From Treponema sp. (lineage in GTDB: Bacteria > Spirochaetota > Spirochaetia > Treponematales > Breznakiellaceae): a stretch of 6,000 nt of DNA. Numbering within the stretch: position 1 is the stretch's first letter; each line of letters opens with the position of its first letter. Below, in pieces: positions 1 to 4,889 of the stretch. The notes beneath the pieces are model-generated. The model searched no databases, was not told the origin of the DNA, and saw nothing but the letters and a program-made list of their open reading frames with translations. The stretch is from positions 1 to 6,000 of the forward strand of contig JAIRRU010000301.1 of the NCBI GenBank assembly GCA_031255815.1. Direction: 5' to 3'. The position numbers and the translations under genes were made by a program.

Positions 1-36
1 TTCGTGCCGTTCGTGGCTTAATTTTCCTGCAGCCCG
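1..36. repeat. Partial repeat element: right end of a copy cut by the window edge
   Basis: The first 36 bases are identical to 203-238, which is the right end of the complete element copy at 32-270. The distance between the two is 202 bases, so another copy (or at least its right arm) lies immediately upstream of the window in the same orientation, giving a short tandem array. It contains the 7-mer GTTCGTG and continues through TTAATTTTCC into the CTGCAGCCCG that joins the next copy. No coding potential is seen. Confidence 0.75.
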
Positions 37-270
37 GTAAGCTGGCGCTTCGATTGGGCTAAAAGTACGGGTAAAGGGATAGCCACTAACCACACGAACA
101 CCACGAACTTTTACGCCGATAGCCCTGGCTTTTTGCCCGGCTCTAGCCTGGCTTTGCCAAGATTTTTGGTGTCCGGAAAGTTTTGGCGTCGGGTTAGTGT
201 GGTTCGTGCCGTTCGTGGCTTAATTTTCCTGCAGCCCGATGGGTTTATCCAGACATTTTAGTGTAAACAG
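32..270. repeat. Dispersed palindromic repeat element, copy 1
   Basis: This ~240-bp non-coding element resembles 2171-2423 in the same orientation. Matching blocks, in order, are 32-47 (15 of 16 identical to 2171-2186), 57-119 (58 of 63 identical to 2216-2278), 192-219 (26 of 28 identical to 2330-2357) and 239-270 (clearly similar to 2393-2423, with one gap). The stretches between blocks have diverged. Two arms, 82-108 and 193-219, are inverted relative to each other. Each arm carries two copies of the 7-mer CACGAAC (GTTCGTG in the right arm) spaced 9 bp start to start. It lies downstream of the FMN protein gene (minus strand). It could be a MITE-like or REP-like element; no transposase is nearby and I cannot name a known family. 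Confidence 0.75.
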
Positions 271-297
271 GGTACCAGTCCGGGTTTTGGAACAGGC

Positions 298-1191
298 TCA
301 CTTCTCCCAGATAAGTTTCGGATCGATGCGCGTAATGTCCGGGGAGCAGGTAGAGGCCATGGCCCAGGCAAGTTCGTGGGTTATGGCTTCCACAGTTTCG
401 CTTACCCCCTGGGCGCCCTTTTCCCCCAGAGGGCCCATGAAGGCCCGGCCCACGGAACAGGCGGTGGCTCCCAGGGCAATTGCCTTAAACACGTCCATTC
501 CCCGGGAAATGCAGCAGTCCGCGAAGATTGGTATCTCCCTGTTCACGATCTTGGCAATCCGGGGCAGTATCTTGAGGGGGGGAAGGGCGTAGTCCATCAT
601 GCCGTGGTGGTGGGATACCACGATGCCCCGCACCCCGGCGCTCAGGCACTTGTAGGTATCCTGTTCGCTTAATACCCCCTTGATCACGAAGGGAAGGCTG
701 GCGGCCTTAACGAAACTTTTGATCTCCTCCAGGCTTTTGGGCCGCATCTGAAATTCCCGCACAGACCACCATTTGCTTTTGCTGCCGAACTGGTGATCTA
801 TGTCAATGCCCACGGCGATACAGCCGCATTTTTCCGCGTGTTCGATTTTTTTGAATATCACCCGGTTGTCTTCGTAGGGCTTTATGATCTTGATGGTCTT
901 GGCCCCGGTGGCGCAGATCGCCTCCAGTTCCGCCTCGTCCCCCATTCCGGCCCAGTTGACCCCCCCGGCGGCGGCCATGCCCTTGGCGGCTTCCGCCATT
1001 CCGTTGGGGCGCACCCGATCCAGGTGGGAAAGAGCCGCCATCATCACCGGGGTTTCAAAACTGTGCCCGTACAGTTCCAGCTTGGTCGACGGCATCACCG
1101 AATCAATATGACGCATCTCTACCAGGAGGGAATCAAGGTAGTCCCGCGTTATCTTCGACGAATCCCCGGCGTTTTCAATTTCTTCAGCCAT
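298..1191 (-). CDS. FMN-dependent alpha-hydroxy-acid dehydrogenase-like protein
   Basis: This 297-residue protein belongs to the TIM-barrel FMN family that includes glycolate oxidase, L-lactate dehydrogenase and flavocytochrome b2, which oxidise 2-hydroxy acids to 2-oxo acids. What I see: a beta-strand lysine in LPFVIKG (Lys171, matching the family's conserved FMN/active-site lysine), the segment GIVVSHHHGMMD (189-200) where the family has SNHGGRQLD, and a C-terminal FMN-phosphate region, FADCCISRGMDVFKAIALGA (223-242), followed by GR at 248-249. The usual substrate-binding Arg after the catalytic His is replaced by Met198, and the N-terminus is about 60 residues shorter than in classical members, so the substrate and even the chemistry are uncertain. 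It is probably cytoplasmic; no signal peptide or membrane segment is seen. The ATG start is well supported by GGAGG at 1198-1202, six bases upstream. It lies 71 nt downstream of the co-directional hydrolase gene, probably in the same operon. Confidence 0.85.
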   Translation of the reverse strand: MAEEIENAGDSSKITRDYLDSLLVEMRHIDSVMPSTKLELYGHSFETPVMMAALSHLDRVRPNGMAEAAKGMAAAGGVNWAGMGDEAELEAICATGAKTIKIIKPYEDNRVIFKKIEHAEKCGCIAVGIDIDHQFGSKSKWWSVREFQMRPKSLEEIKSFVKAASLPFVIKGVLSEQDTYKCLSAGVRGIVVSHHHGMMDYALPPLKILPRIAKIVNREIPIFADCCISRGMDVFKAIALGATACSVGRAFMGPLGEKGAQGVSETVEAITHELAWAMASTCSPDITRIDPKLIWEK

Positions 1192-1230
1192 AACATACCT
1201 CCATAAGTTGATTCGCGTTTAACACACAAG

Positions 1231-1247
1231 AGCCTCCCGCGGGGGCT
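1231..1247 (-). terminator. Weak intergenic hairpin between the hydrolase and dehydrogenase genes
   Basis: AGCCTCC and GGGGGCT form a 7-bp stem (one G-T pair) with a three-base loop. On the minus strand the stem is followed by CTTGTGTGTT, only partly T-rich. It could be a leaky terminator or an attenuator lowering expression of the downstream dehydrogenase gene, or an mRNA stabiliser. The small loop and poor T tract keep confidence low. Confidence 0.3.
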
Positions 1248-1262
1248 TCAGGGTGAGGAGAG

Positions 1263-2129
1263 TCATTTCCGGTAGATGAACCCTTCCCCCAGGGCAAAGA
1301 TGTGGAAGCGTTTTTCCGGACAAAGGCGGTAAAAGCAGTCCGCGAAAAGGGCGGGGTTTTCACTGTTAGCCGCCATCATGTCGTAATGGGCGGGAATACT
1401 GAGATCCGCCGGAACCGCCCGCGCCAGTTTTACCGCGTCCAGGGCGCCCATATTCCCGATATAGTTGCCGTCCGTCCGTTCCCAGTCGGTTCCGTTGATG
1501 GGAAGGATGGCGATATCCAGCGGGCCGGCGGCTTTAAGGCTCCGGATCAGGGACGGGGTAACCCAGGTGTCCCCGGCATGGTAAATCGTAAGGCCCCCTC
1601 CCCGGAGCAGGTAACCCAGGCAGAGGGAGTCCCCGTTTTCGTCCCGTTCCGGTTCATCCTGGATAAAGCGGGTATGAACGGCGATAACGGGAAGAAGGGA
1701 AACAGAGCCCAGTTTCAGTTCCTCCCCGTCAGCGGCGCCCAGAACCCGATCCTCCCCGATCCCCGCGCCGCTCAAGAGACGCCGCCAGGGCCGGGGTACC
1801 ACAAAACGGGCCTCCGGGTTGGCCGCCGCCAGGGGGACGAGGGTTTCCAGGTTCAGATGATCCGCGTGATTGTGGGTGCAGAGTACATAATCTACCCGCC
1901 CGGCCATACCGGGGGCGAATGGCGCCGGATACTCCCGGCGGCTCCTTCCCTCCCGATCCTTCAGATCGTTGAGGATCACGTCAATATAAAAAACCAGCCC
2001 CCCCAGGCTGATAACGAAACCATGCTGCCCCAGGTACCAGAGCCGGGCTTCCCCCCCGCCGGGACGGGATCCCTCAATCTCTTGCAGCAGGGCCTTACCC
2101 TGCTTGTACCAGCGTGCCGGGCGTTCCAT
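1263..2129 (-). CDS. UlaG-like metallo-beta-lactamase-fold hydrolase
   Basis: This 288-residue protein has the metal-binding signatures of the metallo-beta-lactamase superfamily: THNHADHLN (85-93; His86, His88, Asp90, His91), His152 in AVHT, YHAGDT (183-188; His184, Asp187) and PAHYD (246-250; His248). The opening WYLGQHGFVI, the NMGALDAVKLARA segment (226-238) and the terminal PAHYD resemble the UlaG (L-ascorbate-6-phosphate lactonase) branch, whose characterised member is an Mn-dependent cytoplasmic lactonase. Calling it UlaG itself would be too strong: no ascorbate-pathway genes are visible. No signal peptide is seen. The ATG at 2129 lacks a Shine-Dalgarno sequence, but a promoter-like pair ends 7 bases before it, so translation may be leaderless. 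It is probably the first gene of a two-gene unit with the FMN protein gene. The long open frame on the opposite strand is a shadow of its GC-rich codons. Confidence 0.88.
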   Translation of the reverse strand: MERPARWYKQGKALLQEIEGSRPGGGEARLWYLGQHGFVISLGGLVFYIDVILNDLKDREGRSRREYPAPFAPGMAGRVDYVLCTHNHADHLNLETLVPLAAANPEARFVVPRPWRRLLSGAGIGEDRVLGAADGEELKLGSVSLLPVIAVHTRFIQDEPERDENGDSLCLGYLLRGGGLTIYHAGDTWVTPSLIRSLKAAGPLDIAILPINGTDWERTDGNYIGNMGALDAVKLARAVPADLSIPAHYDMMAANSENPALFADCFYRLCPEKRFHIFALGEGFIYRK

Positions 2130-2136
2130 GGGCCCC

Positions 2137-2166
2137 AGTATACGCCGGAAGCGGCAGGGATGTCCA
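2137..2166 (-). promoter_or_regulatory. Candidate sigma70 promoter for the hydrolase-dehydrogenase unit
   Basis: On the minus strand, TGGACA (2166-2161; 5 of 6 to consensus) and TATACT (2142-2137; 5 of 6) are separated by 18 bases. Transcription would start about 7 bases past the -10, at or next to the A of the ATG at 2129, giving a leaderless mRNA. This fits the lack of a Shine-Dalgarno sequence there. It is a prediction from sequence match only. Confidence 0.45.
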
Positions 2167-2170
2167 TGCG

Positions 2171-2423
2171 GCCCGGTAAGCCGGCGGACTTACCAGATAT
2201 CTAGAGCTTTGCTTAGGCTAAAAGTACGGATGAAGGGATAGCCGCTAACCACACGAACCACACGAACTTTTACGCCGAAAACCCCGATACTTCATCTCGA
2301 TTTCCTTGAGCCCGAGGGTTTTTAACCTTGGTTAGTGTGGTTCGTGAAGTTCGTGGCAAAATTTCCCGGCGGCTCTGAAAGCCGGGCATAATATGGGCTT
2401 ATCAGGCTTTTTAGGGTAATCAG
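2171..2423. repeat. Dispersed palindromic repeat element, copy 2
   Basis: This is the second copy of the element at 32-270, in the same orientation, about 2.15 kb away, just upstream of the hydrolase gene's start (minus strand). Conserved blocks are 2171-2186, 2216-2278, 2330-2357 and 2393-2423. The inverted arms 2241-2267 and 2331-2357 pair at 22 of 27 positions around a 63-base centre. CACGAAC occurs at 2252-2258 and 2261-2267, and its complement GTTCGTG at 2340-2346 and 2349-2355, so each arm has two 7-mers 9 bp apart. It has no open reading frame. It fills most of the non-coding stretch between the hydrolase and the lipid kinase. Confidence 0.75.
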
Positions 2424-2454
2424 CCTGCTGGTATAAGCAAAATATTAGTATTTT

Positions 2455-2484
2455 TTGAACCGCGTCTGTCGAATTTATTATACT
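2455..2484 (+). promoter_or_regulatory. Candidate sigma70 promoter for the lipid kinase gene
   Basis: TTGAAC (2455-2460) and TATACT (2479-2484; 5 of 6 to consensus) are separated by 18 bases inside a markedly AT-rich stretch. Transcription would start near 2491, leaving a leader of about 200 nt if translation begins at 2689, or about 95 nt if it begins at the TTG at 2587. Only the match and spacing support it. Confidence 0.5.
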
Positions 2485-2648
2485 TTTTGAGGCTGCCGGA
2501 TAGAGCCTGTTTTTATCATTGATCGTAATTTGTTGTATTATAAGGAATTAGCAGCAGAAATATCTTCAAAAGGGAAAGAGGGGCATTTGGCACGCAATTT
2601 GCTATATAGAGGTATGGCTGAGTTTATTCCAAAAAGTATTTCCTCCTC

Positions 2649-2678
2649 GGGCCGGGGTATTCTCGCAATCCCCGGCCC
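2649..2678 (+). promoter_or_regulatory. GC-rich hairpin just upstream of the lipid kinase ATG
   Basis: GGGCCGGGG (2649-2657) and CCCCGGCCC (2670-2678) form a perfect 9-bp stem with a 12-base loop, in otherwise AT-rich DNA. It is followed by TAAATTTG rather than a T run, so it is a poor intrinsic terminator. It ends 10 bases before the ATG at 2689, in the predicted leader, and could act as an attenuator, a translational control structure or an mRNA-stabilising element. If translation starts further upstream, the same bases are coding. Confidence 0.5.
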
Positions 2679-2688
2679 TAAATTTGCC

Positions 2689-3264
2689 ATGGGGGATATT
2701 AAAACAGAAATTCTTAGAAAATCAATACATTTTTTAATTGCTTTAAGCCCGCTTATGGCCGCATTGAACCGCCCCCTGACGGTTTTGATATTAGCCGCGG
2801 GAACGCTGGGCTATGCCTGGATGGAAAACCTCCGTCTTGCGGGGATCCAGGTGCCCTTTGTTTCTGCCCTTACGAGCATGGCCTCCCGGGCGCGGGACGG
2901 GAACCGTTTTGTCTTGGGCCCGGTAACCCTGGGCCTGGGCGCGCTGCTGGCCCTGCTTCTTTACCCTTCCCCCGCCGCCTCTATAGCCATTTACGCCCTG
3001 GCCTTCGGCGACGGTTTTGCCAGCCTTGTGGGCAAGCTTTTCGGCCGCATCCGGCCCCCCGTCCTCTGCGGAAAGAGCGTTGAAGGTTCCCTGGCCTGCT
3101 TTACGGCGGTGCTGCTGTCCGCCTTGCGGGTTTCCGGCGACTTTCGTGTCGCCCTAACGGCGGCCCTTACCGCGGCCCTGACGGAAGCCCTCCCCCTGGA
3201 AGATTTTGACAACCTTGCCCTGCCCCTAACGGTCGGCATGGCGGTTTCCCTGGCCCTTCTATAA
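2689..3264 (+). CDS. CTP-dependent lipid kinase, dolichol kinase/phytol kinase/Dgk1 family
   Basis: This 191-residue membrane protein carries the motifs of the polyprenol, phytol and diacylglycerol kinases that use CTP to phosphorylate membrane lipids: E-x2-RK-x2-H (Glu7, Arg10, Lys11, His14), FGDGFASLVGKLFGR (106-120), KSVEGS (129-134) and E-x5-DFDNLALPL (166-180). Between them are about six hydrophobic membrane spans. The lipid substrate cannot be assigned; such enzymes are sometimes labelled phosphatidate cytidylyltransferase-like. The start is uncertain: the frame is open back to a TTG at 2530, with a TTG at 2587 (preceded by GAGGGG) and an ATG at 2614. I prefer the ATG at 2689 because family members usually begin close to the RK-x2-H motif and the upstream codons encode nothing recognisable, although no good Shine-Dalgarno precedes it. 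Its stop overlaps the stop of the convergent membrane protein gene. Confidence 0.75.
   Translation: MGDIKTEILRKSIHFLIALSPLMAALNRPLTVLILAAGTLGYAWMENLRLAGIQVPFVSALTSMASRARDGNRFVLGPVTLGLGALLALLLYPSPAASIAIYALAFGDGFASLVGKLFGRIRPPVLCGKSVEGSLACFTAVLLSALRVSGDFRVALTAALTAALTEALPLEDFDNLALPLTVGMAVSLALL
3151..3186 (+). repeat. Three 12-bp tandem repeats inside the lipid kinase gene
   Basis: Three imperfect 12-base units (3151-3162, 3163-3174, 3175-3186), each beginning GCCCT, encode ALTA, ALTA and ALTE, followed by a decayed fourth unit (GCCCTCCCCCTG). They lie in a hydrophobic helix between the KSVEGS motif and the acidic DFDN motif. Being whole codons, gain or loss of a unit would lengthen or shorten this helix without breaking the frame. 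Confidence 0.5.
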
Positions 3265-4098
3265 CCAGAGATACACTTTATGCAGCCTGGTGCAGATAAA
3301 CCAGGTTCCCATAGCGAGAAGCGGAATCCCCAGCGCCACAGCCGCCCAGGTATCGGCGCTCAGGAAGAGGTTCCGCCCGGTGAATGTGAGGAAAGAGCCG
3401 GCGGCTATGGCGGCGTATTCGGCGGCGCCCTTGGACCAGGCGGAGATAAAAAAGCTAATCACGGTAAGAAGAAATATCCCTATCTCCACCATACGGAACA
3501 GAGAGGTATAGCCGTTGATCATGTTGTAGCTCGAATCCCAGGTAAGCACATCGATAGGAACCCTCAGGGAGATCAGCAGGGTGATGATCGCGATGATAAA
3601 GATGATGTTCCGTTCTTTCTGCTGATCAAGCCCCGCCGCATAGACGCTGGCGGCAAAAAGGGAAAAAAGCCCGAAAAGGCGGCCGAAGAGCAATACCCGG
3701 GAGGACATCAGAAGGTACAGGGCGGGGATTACCTGTGTTTTTTGCAGCAGGGTAACGATCCGCATCCCTTCGGCGGAAAAAGAAAGCACGAAAAGGGTAA
3801 CAAAGAGGATCTCCGGCGCCTGGGTCTTTTCAAAAAAGTAGTAGATAAGGATAAGGGAAACCAGGGCATAGGCGGTAGCGCCGGCCAGCGAGGCAAAGGG
3901 AGCATAGGGGCTCGCCTCCAGAAAGCGCTGGAAAAGCCCCGGCGCCCGCTGGAAGGCTTCCCCGGCAATGCCGGGACAGGCCGGGATAACGGTAAAGGCG
4001 GTAAAGGCCGTAAAGGCGAAAGCCGCCGCCGCAAGGAGAATTTCTATCCTGAAAAAGATGTTTCTGCCTGACAGAGTCATGGTTTTAAGCATAGCCAT
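3259..4098 (-). CDS. Polytopic membrane protein of unknown function
   Basis: I do not recognise this family. From the ATG at 4098 it is 279 residues, with seven or eight hydrophobic spans (roughly residues 19-39, 67-89, 95-111, 125-154, 164-179, 202-220, 226-242 and 249-268). The first span contains the repeated FTAFTAFT, and the charged loop LDQQKERN (157-164) separates the two halves. The loop RVPIDVLTWDSSYNMINGYTS (179-199) is the most distinctive polar segment. No catalytic motif is visible; a sensor, transporter or envelope role is possible but unsupported. The start is unclear: in-frame choices are TTG at 4116 and ATG at 4098, 4092 and 4080, none with a Shine-Dalgarno. The ATG at 4080 sits 7 bases past a -10-like box. 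It converges on the lipid kinase gene with a 6-base overlap including both stops, and its start diverges from the DUF2259 gene. Confidence 0.75.
   Translation of the reverse strand: MAMLKTMTLSGRNIFFRIEILLAAAAFAFTAFTAFTVIPACPGIAGEAFQRAPGLFQRFLEASPYAPFASLAGATAYALVSLILIYYFFEKTQAPEILFVTLFVLSFSAEGMRIVTLLQKTQVIPALYLLMSSRVLLFGRLFGLFSLFAASVYAAGLDQQKERNIIFIIAIITLLISLRVPIDVLTWDSSYNMINGYTSLFRMVEIGIFLLTVISFFISAWSKGAAEYAAIAAGSFLTFTGRNLFLSADTWAAVALGIPLLAMGTWFICTRLHKVYLWL
3991..4017 (-). repeat. Three 9-bp tandem repeats in the membrane protein gene
   Basis: Three near-identical 9-base units, GGTAAAGGC, GGTAAAGGC and CGTAAAGGC on the plus strand, encode the repeated Ala-Phe-Thr tripeptides in the first membrane span on the minus strand. 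Units are whole codons, so the frame is kept if copy number changes. Confidence 0.5.
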
Positions 4099-4116
4099 TG
4101 GCCGGGTTTTTCTCAA
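4088..4116 (-). promoter_or_regulatory. Promoter-like pair overlapping the N-terminus of the membrane protein gene
   Basis: On the minus strand, TTGAGA (4116-4111; 5 of 6 to consensus) and TATGCT (4093-4088; 4 of 6) are separated by 17 bases. The ATG at 4080 begins 8 bases past the -10 box, so a leaderless transcript starting there is possible. If so, the true start is 4080 rather than 4098. Confidence 0.25.
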
Positions 4117-4133
4117 GGCTGAAGCCCAGTTTC

Positions 4134-4164
4134 CGATATTGGTATAGAGGTGATACCAATGTTG
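4134..4164 (+). promoter_or_regulatory. Hairpin with the Shine-Dalgarno in its loop and the start codon in its stem
   Basis: ATTGGTAT (4138-4145) and ATACCAAT (4153-4160) are perfect inverted repeats. With two G-U pairs the stem extends to 12 continuous base pairs (4134-4145 with 4153-4164). The 7-base loop AGAGGTG (4146-4152) is most of the Shine-Dalgarno of the DUF2259 gene, and the ATG at 4159-4161 lies wholly inside the 3' arm. This suggests control of translation initiation by RNA structure, temperature or a binding protein. The DNA palindrome could instead be an operator. Confidence 0.6.
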
Positions 4165-4863
4165 TCGAAGAAGATCTTCTTTTTGACTGCCGGAATCCTT
4201 TGCCTGAGTGTTTTCGCCCTTTGGGCTGGGGATACCGCGTCTTTTGTGGATCTTGGCTTTTCTCCCGATGGCAGAACCTACATGTTTGCCCAGTACGGGG
4301 TTCAGTCCGGGACTTTAAAGCCTTGGGCGGATATGTTTGTTGTTGATGTAGCGAAAAACGAATTTGTTCCGGGAGGCAGGATTTCTTATACCCACGATAC
4401 GCCGGTATCGGCGGGGACCGACGGTTCCGGGGCCTTTTACCGGCTTATTTCCCGGAATACCGCCATCGCGGAACGGCACGGGGTGAATTTCCTCCGCCAG
4501 GGCATCCCCTTATACATAGCCCTGGATGCCGGCAGCGGTTCCCCCCAGGGGGAGAGCATCGAATTCCGGAATTTTGAGCGGAACCTTTCCTACAAAGCCC
4601 GGCTGGTTCCCAGTACCGAAGGTTCGGGAAACAGCCTGAGATCCTCGTTTTACATCAGCCTGGAAGCGGGCGGCGATTCCGGGGGACGGAGAAGCTATAC
4701 GGTTGGAAACCCCGGGATCAAACGGCCCCTCATCGCAACCTACAAGATAAAGAGGGTTATCGCCGCCCCCGAAGGGAATTCGCTGATCTTTGTCATCGAA
4801 ATGAGAAAACAGGTTACCGGAGGCTACGATACCCGCTACATGGTGGAAACCCTGCGCTGGTAA
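4159..4863 (+). CDS. DUF2259 family secreted protein
   Basis: This 234-residue protein is predicted to be exported. Residues 1-23 form a classic signal peptide: Lys4-Lys5, a hydrophobic core, then ALWA before Gly24-Asp25, a signal peptidase I site with no lipobox cysteine. The mature start ASFVDLGFSPDGRTYMFAQYG (27-47), the WADMFVVDVAKNEFVPGG segment (56-73) and the C-terminal RPLIATYKIKRVIAAPEGNSLIFVIEM (189-215) match my memory of DUF2259, a family of predicted secreted proteins of unknown role found in treponemes. The SPDGRTYMF-type strands recall beta-propeller or TolB-like repeats, which is only an impression. The ATG is chosen over an in-frame GTG at 4150 because GAGGTGAT (4147-4154) is a near-perfect Shine-Dalgarno for it. 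A stable hairpin covers this site. The convergent 154-residue gene ends 26 nt downstream; the gap holds the palindrome GGCCCGGGCC followed by CCCTTTT, a possible weak terminator. Confidence 0.82.
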   Translation: MLSKKIFFLTAGILCLSVFALWAGDTASFVDLGFSPDGRTYMFAQYGVQSGTLKPWADMFVVDVAKNEFVPGGRISYTHDTPVSAGTDGSGAFYRLISRNTAIAERHGVNFLRQGIPLYIALDAGSGSPQGESIEFRNFERNLSYKARLVPSTEGSGNSLRSSFYISLEAGGDSGGRRSYTVGNPGIKRPLIATYKIKRVIAAPEGNSLIFVIEMRKQVTGGYDTRYMVETLRW

Positions 4864-4889
4864 GGCCCGGGCCCCCTTTTCGCGCTTCA

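Noticed and set aside
1..240. CRISPR-like array from the repeated CACGAAC/GTTCGTG motifs
   Set aside because: The short motifs are 9 bp apart and inverted across the element, there are no regular 25-40-bp repeats with unique spacers, and no cas gene is present.
1302..2204. 300-codon open frame on the plus strand
   Set aside because: It lies antisense to the hydrolase gene, has a low-complexity Pro/Gly/Arg-rich translation without motifs, and is explained by the GC-rich codons of the real gene.
3280..4071. 263-codon open frame on the plus strand
   Set aside because: It is antisense to the membrane protein gene. Its translation is a Lys/Gly/Glu-rich mirror of hydrophobic codons with no domain features.
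4864..4889. Bidirectional terminator between the convergent genes
   Set aside because: The palindrome GGCCCGGGCC has no loop and is separated from TTTT by extra C bases, so no convincing stem plus T tract can be drawn; it is mentioned only as a possibility in the DUF2259 entry.
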